From contig NZ_BJDZ01000010.1 in assembly GCF_005405405.1 (NCBI RefSeq), positions 30,378 to 94,377 on the forward strand: a stretch of DNA of 64,000 nt. The letters are read 5' to 3'. Position 1 is the stretch's first letter; every line of letters begins with the position of its first letter. This stretch comes from Lactiplantibacillus plajomi (lineage in GTDB: Bacteria; Bacillota; Bacilli; Lactobacillales; Lactobacillaceae). This document shows positions 1 through 8,562 of the stretch, piece by piece. The notes under the pieces are model-generated. The model saw nothing but the letters and a program-made list of their open reading frames with translations, had not been told where the DNA came from and made no database searches. The position numbers were made by a program, and so were the translations under genes.

Positions 1-21
1 CTTAAGAGAGCGAGGGATTTT

Positions 22-900
22 ATGGTACTAGCAATTTCAATCATCCTAGTGATGATTAGTTGCGGATTATTCTTGTTATTAGTAAGAGGCGCAAAACGAC
101 AAGCGGTGCGGTTAGTGGACGCCAGTTTTGGCTGGGGGCTTGGAATCGGGGCGTTAACCGACTTCTTGGACACACTCGGAATCGGTAGTTTTGTGACTTC
201 CACCGCGATTTTTCAAGTCAGTCACTACCTGGACGACGAACGCCGGTTACCGGGAACGCTAAATACGATGCACGCGATTCCCACGGCGGTCGAAGCGTTG
301 TTCTTCGTGACCGCGGTGCGGGTCGATCCGTTGACGCTAGTCGCGTTAGTGGCAGCTGCAACGGTTGGTGCGCTACTCGGTAGTGAAGTCATGACGAAAC
401 TTGATCAGCGTCGCATTCAAGTGATTATGGCGGTGGCCCTGGTGTTAACGGCGCTGTTGATGGCCGCCAAACTGTTAGGCTGGACAACTTTACTTGGTGC
501 GACCAACCAGGCGACCGGCCTGCGGGGGTGGGCGCTGGTGATCGGGACCGTTGGTAATTTTATTTTAGGTTTACTGATGGCGGCCGGGGTCGGGTTGTAC
601 GCCCCCTGCATGGTAATGATGTATTTTCTGGGCTTAACGCCGATTGCCGCCTTCCCGATTATGATGCTTTCCTGTGCGCTGTTAATGCCGGTGTCGGCGG
701 TCAATTTTATTCGCCACGATCGCGTGGCTTACCGCGGCCTTTTCGGGATCATCCTCGGTGGCATCATTGGTGTGATCATTGCGGCGACGGTAGTGCGTTC
801 GCTATCACTCAACGCGCTGAGTTGGCTGATCGTGCTCGTGAGTTTATGGACGGCCGGGTCACTCGCCAAGGCAGCGGTGCGGCGTAAACATCAACTGTAA
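22..900 (+). CDS. TSUP (TauE/SafE-like) permease
   Basis: A 292-residue hydrophobic protein with about eight predicted membrane segments, the usual size and shape for the TauE/SafE (TSUP) anion permease family. The glycine-rich membrane segments near both ends, for example the GWGLGIGALTDFLDTLGIGS stretch near residue 40, suit this family. It probably moves a small sulfur-containing or organic anion across the cytoplasmic membrane, but the substrate cannot be read from the sequence. The ATG is preceded by GAGGG at a good distance. It is transcribed alone towards hflX and the two share a terminator. Family call is fairly sure; substrate unknown. Confidence 0.8.
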   Translation: MVLAISIILVMISCGLFLLLVRGAKRQAVRLVDASFGWGLGIGALTDFLDTLGIGSFVTSTAIFQVSHYLDDERRLPGTLNTMHAIPTAVEALFFVTAVRVDPLTLVALVAAATVGALLGSEVMTKLDQRRIQVIMAVALVLTALLMAAKLLGWTTLLGATNQATGLRGWALVIGTVGNFILGLLMAAGVGLYAPCMVMMYFLGLTPIAAFPIMMLSCALLMPVSAVNFIRHDRVAYRGLFGIILGGIIGVIIAATVVRSLSLNALSWLIVLVSLWTAGSLAKAAVRRKHQL

Positions 901-906
901 AATAGC

Positions 907-944
907 AAAAAACGCTGTCAGAATCGCATTCTGACAGCGTTTTT
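907..944. terminator. Bidirectional terminator between TSUP gene and hflX
   Basis: A perfect hairpin (arms AACGCTGTCAGAAT and its complement, loop CGC) with A-rich and T-rich flanks on the two sides, so it can end transcription of both converging genes. Confidence 0.85.
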
Positions 945-952
945 ATTTACGT

Positions 953-2248
953 TTATGCTGGGGTAACTTCGTACTTGGCGTACCGCTGTGCGTCGACGCT
1001 GTTCAACTCAACTTTGAGTTGGGTCCCGTCGGCGAGGTAGTCGGTTTTGAGGATGTTGGCGTGGTCGTTTAAGTAGGCCACCACGTCCCCGTCACTGAAC
1101 GGGATCAGCAGGGTGGTCGTGACGTAGTCCTTAAAGACCTTGGCCTTGATCATCTTGGTGAGGGCTTGCAAGGACGCTTCGTCCTTGGCCGCGTAAATCA
1201 ACTGATCTTCCTGTTGGTTCGGGTAGTCGGCCTCGGTTAAATCGGCTTTGTTAAAGGCGTAGATCATCGGTACGTCGTGAACGCCGATTTCCTTTAAGGT
1301 CTTTTCAGTGGTTGCCATCATTTCCTTGTAGTGCGGGTCGGCGTAGTCGATGACCTGAATTAACAGGTCGGCGTTGGCCGCTTCCGATAAGGTCGAGCGA
1401 AACGCATTGATCAGGTTATGTGGCAGGTCGCTGACGAATCCGACGGTATCACTTAGTAGTAGTTGCTTGTTGTCGGGGAACGTTAACTGGCGAATACTGG
1501 TATCGAGGGTCGCGAATAGCATGTCCTTTTCAAAGACCTGCTTGTCTTCACCCTTACCGAATAATTTGACTAGCCCGTTCATGGTCGTCGACTTACCCGA
1601 GTTGGTGTAACCGACCAGGGCCACGTTTGGTAACCCGGCGCGGTCGCGTTGGGCGCGCCGAACCTCTTCATCCTTATTCAATTCCTTCAATTCGTGCTTT
1701 GCGTGACTAATGCGGTCCTGAATCGTCCGCCGGTTCAATTCAAGCTGGGTTTCACCTGAACCACGGTTGGTAAAGCCACCGCCACCACCGGCTGCCGCGC
1801 CGGCCTGTTGGTCTAACCGGTTCGAAATACTGGTCCGTAATCGCGGAAGTTGGTATTGCAACTGGGCAATTTTAACTTGTAACTTGGCTTCCTTGCTGCG
1901 GGCCCGGTTACCGAAAATTTCCAAAATTAGACCGGTGCGATCAATAATTTGCACCCCGGTTTGTTCTTCCAAGTTGCGGACCTGACTCGGCGTTAAGTCG
2001 GCGTTGATCACCATGACGTTTAGGTCGTGGCTTTCAGCCAATTCCTTGATTTCAACCACTTTCCCCTTACCGAAGAAAGTGGCCGGGTTGGGTTTTTCAA
2101 GCCCCTGGTCAATTCGTAAAGCGGCGTGCATGTTATTGGCTTCCACGAGTGCTTCCAATTCGGACATGGCGTACGCGTAATTGGGCACCGTTTTAGACAT
2201 GCCGGCGATAATAACTTCTTGAACGTGACTAGCGTTAGTTTCGGACAT
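953..2248 (-). CDS. hflX: GTPase HflX
   Basis: A 431-residue ribosome-associated GTPase. The N-terminal HflX domain (about residues 10-190) includes the glycine-rich linker and the GSGETQLE signature before the G domain. G motifs are visible: GYTNSGKST near residue 212 (G1), DTVGF (G3) and NKAD near residue 333 (G4). In characterised bacteria HflX splits or rescues stalled 70S ribosomes, for example after heat or antibiotic stress. The start ATG has AGGAG upstream. It is a single gene converging on the TSUP permease gene. High confidence. Confidence 0.95.
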   Translation of the reverse strand: MSETNASHVQEVIIAGMSKTVPNYAYAMSELEALVEANNMHAALRIDQGLEKPNPATFFGKGKVVEIKELAESHDLNVMVINADLTPSQVRNLEEQTGVQIIDRTGLILEIFGNRARSKEAKLQVKIAQLQYQLPRLRTSISNRLDQQAGAAAGGGGGFTNRGSGETQLELNRRTIQDRISHAKHELKELNKDEEVRRAQRDRAGLPNVALVGYTNSGKSTTMNGLVKLFGKGEDKQVFEKDMLFATLDTSIRQLTFPDNKQLLLSDTVGFVSDLPHNLINAFRSTLSEAANADLLIQVIDYADPHYKEMMATTEKTLKEIGVHDVPMIYAFNKADLTEADYPNQQEDQLIYAAKDEASLQALTKMIKAKVFKDYVTTTLLIPFSDGDVVAYLNDHANILKTDYLADGTQLKVELNSVDAQRYAKYEVTPA

Positions 2249-2335
2249 TCAATCACTCCTGACGTGTTATAGTTATGCTAAGTATAACATGTGAGTACTA
2301 AAGATTGCGCTTTAGCGCACTAGGGGGACGGATAA

Positions 2336-2773
2336 ATGGGATACGTATTGAAATTACGGCAACTGGTTGGTCACCAACCGCTAGTGGTTGCCGGGGCGGC
2401 CATCATGGCGCAAAATTCGACTGGTCAAGTGTTGCTCGTTTATCGGACGGATAATCACTGCTGGGGTTTACCGGCGGGGTCGACCGAACCGGGAGAAAGT
2501 GTTCAGCAAACCGCCCGGCGCGAGCTAAAGGAAGAGACCGGCTTAACGGTCGGCGACCTGACGCTGATCGATGTCTTTAGCGGTCCCAAGATGCACTACC
2601 AGTACCCGAACGGCGACGTCATCGATAGCGTGACTACCCTGTACCGGGCGACCACCCGCGGCGGTAAGTTGGTACAAGCGACTGACGAGACTAGCACGGC
2701 TAAGTTCTTTGACTTGGCCGCATTGCCGGAACCACTGACCCCGTTGACCCGCTGGATGTTACTAGGCCGCTAA
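2336..2773 (+). CDS. NUDIX hydrolase
   Basis: A 145-residue NUDIX-fold pyrophosphohydrolase. The NUDIX box is intact: GSTEPGESVQQTARRELKEE followed by TGL, with the RELKEE catalytic helix. A leading segment of about 20 residues precedes the fold, as in many Firmicute nucleoside-diphosphate-X hydrolases. Substrate is not predictable. GGGGG lies upstream of the ATG. It is followed by a candidate riboswitch and an SMR gene, with no overlap to suggest shared function. The family is certain and the specific role is not. Confidence 0.85.
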   Translation: MGYVLKLRQLVGHQPLVVAGAAIMAQNSTGQVLLVYRTDNHCWGLPAGSTEPGESVQQTARRELKEETGLTVGDLTLIDVFSGPKMHYQYPNGDVIDSVTTLYRATTRGGKLVQATDETSTAKFFDLAALPEPLTPLTRWMLLGR

Positions 2774-2820
2774 CTTGACGGTCAAGGTGGGATTTGTTAC
2801 AGTGGGTGCCGTTGAATAAA

Positions 2821-2895
2821 AAATTGTCGCCGGACAACGTGTGTCCGCTTCCTTAGGTCTTAGTGGGAGCGGGTATCCGTTGGCCGGTTTTTTTA
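2821..2895 (+). promoter_or_regulatory. Riboswitch-like transcription attenuator, possibly guanidine-responsive
   Basis: The leader of the SMR gene can fold in two exclusive ways. CCGGACAAC (2830-2838) can pair with GTTGGCCGG (2879-2887), one A-G mismatch, giving a long hairpin ending in seven T (2888-2894), a terminator. Alternatively CGGACA (2831-2836) pairs with TGTCCG (2842-2847) around an ACGTG loop, and CGCTTCC (2846-2852) can pair with GGGAGCG (2865-2871). This is an attenuator design. The downstream gene is a SugE/Gdx-type SMR; such exporters are commonly controlled by guanidine riboswitches. The compact two-hairpin form with overlapping terminator suggests the fourth class (mepA motif), but I could not compare it with a covariance model. 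Confidence 0.55.
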
Positions 2896-2908
2896 GGAGG
2901 AACTGGAC

Positions 2909-3229
2909 ATGACGTGGATTTATTTGGTTATTGCCGGAATTTTTGAAGTGGTTTGGGCGACGATGATGAAACTAAGTAACGGGTTCAGTCATTTCGGCTA
3001 CGCGGTGGCCACCGTGGTTGGGATGATTTTGAGTTTCGGCTTTCTGGCGCTGGCAACGAAGCACTTACCGTTAAGCATTGCTTACCCAATTTGGACCGGC
3101 ATCGGCGCGGTCGGCGCAATTTTAGTCGGCTTAGTTTTCTTTAAGGAACCGATTGCACCGCTGACCTGGGTATTCATTAGTTTGCTAGTCATCGGCATCG
3201 TTGGCATTAAGCTGACGACGAGTAATTAA
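2909..3229 (+). CDS. SMR family exporter, SugE/Gdx (guanidinium) type
   Basis: A 106-residue protein with four membrane segments, the standard length of small multidrug resistance dimers. The conserved membrane glutamate is in the first helix (GIFEVVWATMMK, E13 region). The sequence follows the SugE/Gdx subtype rather than EmrE: the EVVWA..MK.S.GF pattern and the WTGIGAVGAI motif in helix 3. Gdx proteins export guanidinium in exchange for protons. The leader upstream looks like a ligand-controlled attenuator, which fits. GGAGG precedes the ATG. The family is sure and the substrate is inferred from subtype and leader. Confidence 0.85.
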   Translation: MTWIYLVIAGIFEVVWATMMKLSNGFSHFGYAVATVVGMILSFGFLALATKHLPLSIAYPIWTGIGAVGAILVGLVFFKEPIAPLTWVFISLLVIGIVGIKLTTSN

Positions 3230-3249
3230 ACCGGCCTCGAGAGATGTTA

Positions 3250-3290
3250 AAAGCGCAGCTAACCGACTTTTCGGTTAGCTGCGCTTCTGT
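3250..3290. terminator. Bidirectional terminator
   Basis: Perfect hairpin AAGCGCAGCTAACCGA / TCGGTTAGCTGCGCTT with a short T-rich tail, placed between the converging SMR and histidine phosphatase genes. Confidence 0.85.
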
Positions 3291-3304
3291 TTGTTCAATA
3301 ATGA

Positions 3305-3982
3305 TTATGAGTGGGCGTTGGCCACCGTTGGGACGAGTTCCTTGGCGTAGGTCACCAGCTTGATTTGGTCGCCGTCAACGTCGAGCCGGGTCAGGCTACC
3401 ATTTTTCGGCCCGCGACTGATGTCTAAGTTGGGGGCGAAGTGGGCGGCGATACTGCGGATGGTCGTGCCGTGCGATACGACCAGGACCTTTTCGTGATGA
3501 TCATGGTGGGCCTTGAGGTAGTCAAAGCCGGCGTCCAGCCGTTGCCAGAAGGCCACGTTGTCTTCAGCTTCGTGCCACGGGTCGATGGTCTTCATCAGGT
3601 CCCGGGTTTCCTCGATGTTGATCTTCGTGAGTAAGGTGTGCAGGCTGTTAACGCCGTACTGGCGACCGACTAACGACCAGGTGCGGCTGGAGTCGCCACC
3701 TTCAAAATAGCCGTAGAAGACTTCGCGGAAGTTCATCAGGGTGTTGAACGGCACGTTCGGTTGGCCGGCAGCTTCCTGAATCAGCCGGGCGGTGTCAACC
3801 GCCCGTTTGGAATCACTGGCGTAAACCGCGTCGAACGGCACGGCTTGCAGTGCTTCACCAACCTGCGTGGCAATCTGCTTACCGTAGTCGGTCAACGGGG
3901 AGTCCGACCAGCCCTGCATCCGGTTAAACAAGTTGAAATAGGTTTGGCCGTGGCGAATAAAGTAAATGGAAAATTGGGACAT
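3305..3982 (-). CDS. Histidine phosphatase family protein (second of a tandem pair)
   Basis: A 225-residue phosphoglycerate-mutase-like (branch 2C) protein. The catalytic RHG motif is near the N-terminus (YFIRHGQTYFN), and the second histidine is in VVSHGTTI near residue 170. AGGAG precedes the ATG. The gene lies 18 bp downstream of a close paralogue on the same strand, with the same overall layout, pointing to tandem duplication. Likely a cytoplasmic phosphatase or mutase on a small phosphorylated substrate; no signal peptide is visible. Confidence 0.85.
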   Translation of the reverse strand: MSQFSIYFIRHGQTYFNLFNRMQGWSDSPLTDYGKQIATQVGEALQAVPFDAVYASDSKRAVDTARLIQEAAGQPNVPFNTLMNFREVFYGYFEGGDSSRTWSLVGRQYGVNSLHTLLTKINIEETRDLMKTIDPWHEAEDNVAFWQRLDAGFDYLKAHHDHHEKVLVVSHGTTIRSIAAHFAPNLDISRGPKNGSLTRLDVDGDQIKLVTYAKELVPTVANAHS

Positions 3983-4000
3983 GTTGAATACGCTCCTTCG

Positions 4001-4657
4001 TTAGGCGAGGTGGTCTTTGCGGCCGATGTAATCAAGCTGAACGGCATCGTCACTAATCGTAAACTTGGTGACGCTGCCGTTTTGCGGCCGTTCCGGCGAC
4101 GTTAGTTCAGCAAAGCGGGCGGCGATACTATAGATCGTGTTCCCGTGGCTAACGACTAACACTTTGTCACCGTCTTGCTGGTTGGCGCGCAGCGTATCCA
4201 GGCCACCGTTGACCCGCTGCCAAAATTCAGCGTTATTTTCGGCTTGGTGGAACGGATCGGCAGCCTTACAGAAGTCCTTAGCCTTTTCGATACCGTAAGT
4301 CGCAATGATGTCCGACAGGGTCGGGGCTTGGTGCGGCGCCCCGACTTCGAACCAGGTCTGCGAGGTGTCGTCACCTTCGAAGTAGCCGTAAAAGGCTTCT
4401 CGGAAGGCGGCTAACGGTTGGACGGTCAGGTCGGCGTTGCCGCTGGCCGGCAGCATTAATTCAGCGGTCCGCACGGCGCGGGTCATGTCGCTGGAATAAA
4501 CGGCGTCGAAGTGAATGCCGTTCAGCATCTTACCCGCGTTACGGGCGTCGGCTTCCCCAACGGCAGTCAGTGGTGAATCACACCAGCCCTGCATCCGGCG
4601 GTACTTATTAAAGTAGGTTTGGCCGTGGCGAATCATATAAACGGAAAAAGTTGCCAT
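4001..4657 (-). CDS. Histidine phosphatase family protein (first of a tandem pair)
   Basis: A 218-residue paralogue of the gene just downstream. It has the RHG signature (YMIRHGQTYFNKYRRMQGW), a central YGYFEGDD segment and the second catalytic histidine in VVSHGNTI. The two proteins keep the same blocks but differ in the loops between them, so they may prefer different substrates. GGAG precedes the ATG. Both genes probably form a two-gene operon. No terminator is obvious between this gene and the antiporter gene upstream, so readthrough from that operon is possible. Confidence 0.85.
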   Translation of the reverse strand: MATFSVYMIRHGQTYFNKYRRMQGWCDSPLTAVGEADARNAGKMLNGIHFDAVYSSDMTRAVRTAELMLPASGNADLTVQPLAAFREAFYGYFEGDDTSQTWFEVGAPHQAPTLSDIIATYGIEKAKDFCKAADPFHQAENNAEFWQRVNGGLDTLRANQQDGDKVLVVSHGNTIYSIAARFAELTSPERPQNGSVTKFTISDDAVQLDYIGRKDHLA

Positions 4658-4724
4658 TCGAAATCTCCTCTATCTTTCTTGACTAAATCGCAATGCAACC
4701 ATTTTACCATAAAACGCGCGGCAA

Positions 4725-6581
4725 TCAGTTCGCCGTTGCTAACGCTTGCCGGATGCGCGGTGCGTCCTGCTTGGAACCGGTAAAAATTAAGCGGTCGCCG
4801 TACATGATGGTCGTGTTGCCGTTTGGGACGATCAACTTGCGGTTACGGATGACCTGACTGATGGTAATGTCCTGGGCAAAGCTGAGGTTCTTGATTTGAA
4901 CGTTGGTGTAACGGTGGTTCAAGACCCGGACTTCGTAAATGCTATTTTCGGTATCGTTGAGCATCAGCATCGTCGACGGAGATTCGATCAACGCCCGCAA
5001 CAGCGTAATGTTGGCTTCGGGGGTGTTATAAACTTCGATACCGAGTTGTTTGAGTTCGTCTTCGTGTTCGTTTAGCACGTTGCGGTCTTCAAAGCGGACG
5101 ATGATCCGCTTAACCCCGTAATCGTGGGCAACTTTAGCCAACTCGTAGTTACGTTCCGCGTCAATGTGCCCCAGCACTAGGATGTCGGTATCGAAGACTT
5201 CGGCGTCTTGAAGGTCCGCCGCGGAAAAGTCTTCCATTAACGTGACCGGCACTTGTGAGTGGTAGGTGCGGTAATTTTGTTCGTGGTTGGTGTACATCTG
5301 AACGTTGAACCAGCCCTTGGTTAGTTGTTGCGCGACCGGCACGGTACTTAAGTTGGCGCCAATAAAGTGGACCGAAGTCTTGACCAGGTCCTCTTTTTCG
5401 GCCGAGTAGCGTTGGTTGAAAATCATCGGTGAGACGATGCACGTCAGCAGGGCTGCCAACAGGAAGGCCCCGGACTGGTCGGCCGTAATGGTATTCATTG
5501 ATTTAGCGACCCTTAAAACGGCTAGGACCATCGTCATCGTGGTTGCACTTAACGCGGTGCCGGCGAGGGCGTTCGCGGTTTTAAAGCGTAACTTGAGTAC
5601 CCAGAAAACGGCGGCCTTGGCAACCATGTACGCTAAGAAAAATAGTGGAATCAAGATCAGCGTTTTACCGCTGGTCAGCAGGGTCCGCAGGTTCAAATCG
5701 ACCCCGGTCGTGATGAAGAAAATCGGGATAAAGAACCCGTAGCCGATCGAGTCGAGCCGCTCGCGGGTCGTTTCACTGGGCTGGAGGAGTTTCAAAACAA
5801 TGCCGGCAACGAAGGCTCCGAGAATGTTTTCCGCGCCGACCGATTCGGCGACGGTCACCATTGTGACGATTAGAAAAAAGGCCAGCCGGATGTCCAACTG
5901 CGTGGTCGATTTATTGATGTTTTGGTAAAAGCGAAAGAACGGTTTGAACCGTAAGAGTAACAGGGCGGCGACCGCTAAAATTAATAATAATAGCCATAAG
6001 CTTTTAGAGTCACTACCGTAAACCGAAGCGTACAGCGTTAGCCCCATCATTGGCACCAGTTCACCGAAGACCCCGATTAGGAGGATGGTTTGGCCAAATG
6101 CCTTACTAAGCAGTTCCTTCTCCTTTAGGGCGGCGATGACGATTCCGAGTGAAATCGTGCCGAAGAGAATCGTGGCCAACCAGAAATCGCTGAATAACCC
6201 ACTGACTTTAAAGGCGGCGGCTAACAGTAACGATAAGATGACAATCGTTCCGTAGGCGTAGACGGATAGCCGAACCGGCGAATATTTCGGTAGGTTGGCC
6301 GCGTTCTTTTGTTCGAGTGGCGTCATGGCGGTGCGCCGTTTCTTGAACAGGCTAAAGTCGATTTCTAACCCGCTCAGAAACAGCAGGACGATCACCCCGA
6401 TGGTGGACAATTCCGAAATGGCGGTTGTCGTACTGACGACCCCGAAAATACTGGGGCCGAGTGCAATCCCGATAATGATTTCCATCACCGCAGTCGGTAG
6501 GCTGCTGATTTTGAATTTGGCCATGACCAGTGGAACCAGCAGGGCGGCAAATAAAATAATAACGAGTGAGACTTGATCCAT
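4725..6581 (-). CDS. CPA2 cation:proton antiporter with RCK domains (KefB-like)
   Basis: A 618-residue protein. About the first 390 residues form a Na+/H+-exchanger-type membrane domain with 12-13 hydrophobic segments; GAFVAGIVLKLL is the typical CPA2 core motif. The remaining part looks like an RCK (TrkA-N/TrkA-C) module: a Rossmann-like region around residues 410-525, and a final domain that ends YGDRLIFTGS. Such proteins exchange K+ or Na+ for protons and are gated by a bound nucleotide. GAGGT precedes the ATG. It follows the GrpB-NUDIX gene by 17 bp and is probably co-transcribed with it. Confidence 0.87.
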   Translation of the reverse strand: MDQVSLVIILFAALLVPLVMAKFKISSLPTAVMEIIIGIALGPSIFGVVSTTTAISELSTIGVIVLLFLSGLEIDFSLFKKRRTAMTPLEQKNAANLPKYSPVRLSVYAYGTIVILSLLLAAAFKVSGLFSDFWLATILFGTISLGIVIAALKEKELLSKAFGQTILLIGVFGELVPMMGLTLYASVYGSDSKSLWLLLLILAVAALLLLRFKPFFRFYQNINKSTTQLDIRLAFFLIVTMVTVAESVGAENILGAFVAGIVLKLLQPSETTRERLDSIGYGFFIPIFFITTGVDLNLRTLLTSGKTLILIPLFFLAYMVAKAAVFWVLKLRFKTANALAGTALSATTMTMVLAVLRVAKSMNTITADQSGAFLLAALLTCIVSPMIFNQRYSAEKEDLVKTSVHFIGANLSTVPVAQQLTKGWFNVQMYTNHEQNYRTYHSQVPVTLMEDFSAADLQDAEVFDTDILVLGHIDAERNYELAKVAHDYGVKRIIVRFEDRNVLNEHEDELKQLGIEVYNTPEANITLLRALIESPSTMLMLNDTENSIYEVRVLNHRYTNVQIKNLSFAQDITISQVIRNRKLIVPNGNTTIMYGDRLIFTGSKQDAPRIRQALATAN

Positions 6582-6598
6582 AAAATTACCTCGATTCT

Positions 6599-7540
6599 TT
6601 AATAAACGCGTAACTGCGTATCGTCAAAGCCCCAGAAGGCCTCGCTGGCGGCGGGATCGGTCAGTACTTTGAGCATTTCAGCCACACCCGGTGCGAGTTT
6701 GTCAGCGGTCAGTGCACTGAGCGGCTTCCAACTAATGGCGCCTTCGTACGATCCGGGCAGCAACTGGCCGGAAAAGTCACTGGTGGTGTACAGTGTTCCC
6801 AGTGAAACGTCGCCAGCAGCGTTTTCCACCCAGGTGACGGTGCCGACCAGCTTTAATTGGTGGACAGTTAATCCGGTTTCTTCCAAGACTTCCCGTTTGA
6901 TGGCCGCAACCTGCGACTCCCCGGGGTCCACGTGACCGCCGGGAAAGGTCAGTCCCTGCCACTGGGCGTCGATTTTATTTTCAACGACGACCTTGCCGGT
7001 TTGCGGGTCGCTGATCAGGCACATGTTGACCAGTTCGGCGCGGACGGTGCGATCGTGGTGCTCGTGTTGATCCTTGGTGGCTAGCCAATCCTGCGCTTTG
7101 TCGTTAATCCCGGCCATAAAGGCGGCTTTGGTTTGTAAATAAGCTGCCGGTGTGGCGGCCGCGGTCTGGCGGATGGCGGTGTACTTTCGGCCGTCCGTCC
7201 GGTGGGCGTTCAGGTAGTCACGAAAGGCAATCAGCTGGTCATAATCGGCCTGCCGGGTCGTCAAAATCAGCTGAAGCGGGTGACCGTGACTCACCGTCGT
7301 AAAAGTTTGATTGGTCCCCTTGACGGGCTTGAGCGCCAGTTGTGTCCGCACCGTGTCAACGTCGGTGACGCGTAACGCCAGGTCAATCGTTGGCCGGGCT
7401 AAGACGTGCGGCATGGCGGTACTGCCGACGTGGTCGCTAGCGAGCAGTAAGTCACCGAGCTGGTTAGCTAGGTCAGTTTCGGCCTGCGTAGCCCAGTCGC
7501 GCCAGACGGATTGGTACGGGGTAAGTTCGATAGTTTGCAT
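6599..7540 (-). CDS. GrpB-like (UPF0157) domain fused to a NUDIX hydrolase
   Basis: A 313-residue two-domain protein. The first ~165 residues are a GrpB/UPF0157 nucleotidyltransferase-like domain (HVGSTAMPHVLARPTIDLAL, the family hallmark GST..P...KP.ID). The rest is a NUDIX domain with an intact box (GGHVDPGESQVAAIKREVLE then ETGL), of the 8-oxo-dGTP diphosphatase type. The start is set at 7540 because GGGAGG lies just upstream there; a longer reading from 7576 would put 12 unlikely residues in front. The domains suggest nucleotide sanitation or CoA-linked chemistry, but a specific role is unknown. Confidence 0.8.
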   Translation of the reverse strand: MQTIELTPYQSVWRDWATQAETDLANQLGDLLLASDHVGSTAMPHVLARPTIDLALRVTDVDTVRTQLALKPVKGTNQTFTTVSHGHPLQLILTTRQADYDQLIAFRDYLNAHRTDGRKYTAIRQTAAATPAAYLQTKAAFMAGINDKAQDWLATKDQHEHHDRTVRAELVNMCLISDPQTGKVVVENKIDAQWQGLTFPGGHVDPGESQVAAIKREVLEETGLTVHQLKLVGTVTWVENAAGDVSLGTLYTTSDFSGQLLPGSYEGAISWKPLSALTADKLAPGVAEMLKVLTDPAASEAFWGFDDTQLRVY

Positions 7541-7691
7541 AGTGTTCCTCCCAAGTATTCCAAAGAAAGGGTACACTTTTTCACCGTTTTTGAAAAGAAA
7601 TAACTCACCGCTAAATCCATTTTGATTGACCTAGGCTGGGTGAGTGAGTTGCGGTATATTATAGGAAACACCGTGGAAGGGGGCGAAAGCG

Positions 7692-7805
7692 GTGCGTCGG
7701 AATCGTGAATGGTACTACTGGATCGACCGCATCATGTTATTATTTTGCGGGCTACTAGTCGCGACGATTGCCGTATCCTGGCTGTTGAGCTTAGGTTACG
7801 AGTAA
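7692..7805 (+). CDS. Small single-pass membrane protein (37 aa)
   Basis: A 37-residue ORF starting GTG with AAGGGGG upstream at a sensible distance. The product begins with basic and aromatic residues (RRNREWYYW), then has one strong hydrophobic helix (IMLLFCGLLVATIAVSWLL) and ends LSLGYE. A clean intrinsic terminator follows 13 bp after the stop. RBS, charge pattern and terminator together make it a credible real gene despite its size. Function unknown; it would sit in the membrane with its N-terminus inside. Confidence 0.6.
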   Translation: MRRNREWYYWIDRIMLLFCGLLVATIAVSWLLSLGYE

Positions 7806-7817
7806 CTACATAGGTTA

Positions 7818-7860
7818 AAAAGCGTGGACCCAAAGTTGGCTGACTTTGGGTCCACGCTTT
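7818..7860. terminator. Terminator after the 37-aa membrane ORF
   Basis: Perfect hairpin AAAGCGTGGACCCAAAGT.. / ..ACTTTGGGTCCACGCTTT, arms about 17 bp. It may also serve the converging DedA gene. Confidence 0.85.
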
Positions 7861-7926
7861 GACTATTAGTATATGGAAACGTAAAAACGGCCGGTATTTG
7901 CCGACTGTTTTTGTGTAGTTTCATTG

Positions 7927-8562
7927 TTAAGCGACCCGCCGGCGAATCAGCTTGACTAACGCAATCAGGCTAGCCGGAATTAACGCGGCTGCCATGATGG
8001 CCAAGAAGCAGAGTGATAGGTGACTTTGCACGAACGGAATTGATCCGAAGAAGTAGCCGAGTGAACAGCCGACTGCGACCCAGATGCCAACTCCTATTAA
8101 GTTCCAGCGGGCAAATGACCGTTGTGGCATGTTCGCCGCGCCGGCACTCAGTGGGACGAAGGTCCGAATTAACGGGACGAAACGGCCGAACATAACGGCT
8201 TTAGCCCCGTACTTGGTAAAGAAGTCGTGGGCTAGCCGTTGCTTATCGGCGGGTAGGCGGCGCTGCAACCACGGTAAGCGAATCAGGTGCCGGCCGATTT
8301 CAAAGTTAACGGTGTCGCCGATGACCGACGCCACGAAGAAGACTGGGACTAAGATTTGAATATTGAGGGTCGCCCCGTGGCTGGCCGCCATGGTACTGGC
8401 TAGAAAAATTAGGGATTCGCCGGGGAGAAACGGAAAAACGACCATGCCGGTTTCCAAGAAAATAACGGCGAATAGCAAGATGTAACTCCAGCTACCCAGG
8501 GTGGTTAGCAGCGGGACAATCAGTTGTTCTAAGTGGGTTAACGTGGTAATCAATGCGGCCAT
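7927..8562 (-). CDS. DedA family membrane protein
   Basis: A 211-residue DedA/SNARE-associated (VTT) membrane protein. It shows the family features: an early ETGMVVFPFLPGESL segment, the central GR motif in KAVMFGRFVPLIRTFVPLSA and a GAANM stretch, with several membrane helices. Members flip polyprenyl phosphate or phospholipids across the membrane and affect envelope homeostasis. The start is taken at 8562 because GGAGGT lies 6 bp upstream; an alternative start at 8580 lacks one. It is divergent from helD. Confidence 0.87.
   Translation of the reverse strand: MAALITTLTHLEQLIVPLLTTLGSWSYILLFAVIFLETGMVVFPFLPGESLIFLASTMAASHGATLNIQILVPVFFVASVIGDTVNFEIGRHLIRLPWLQRRLPADKQRLAHDFFTKYGAKAVMFGRFVPLIRTFVPLSAGAANMPQRSFARWNLIGVGIWVAVGCSLGYFFGSIPFVQSHLSLCFLAIMAAALIPASLIALVKLIRRRVA

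Noticed and set aside
417..704. Opposite-strand ORF in the TSUP gene
   Set aside because: No RBS, low-complexity composition; a shadow of the real frame. The same holds for other long antisense frames, for example in guaA, pullulanase and the MucBP gene.
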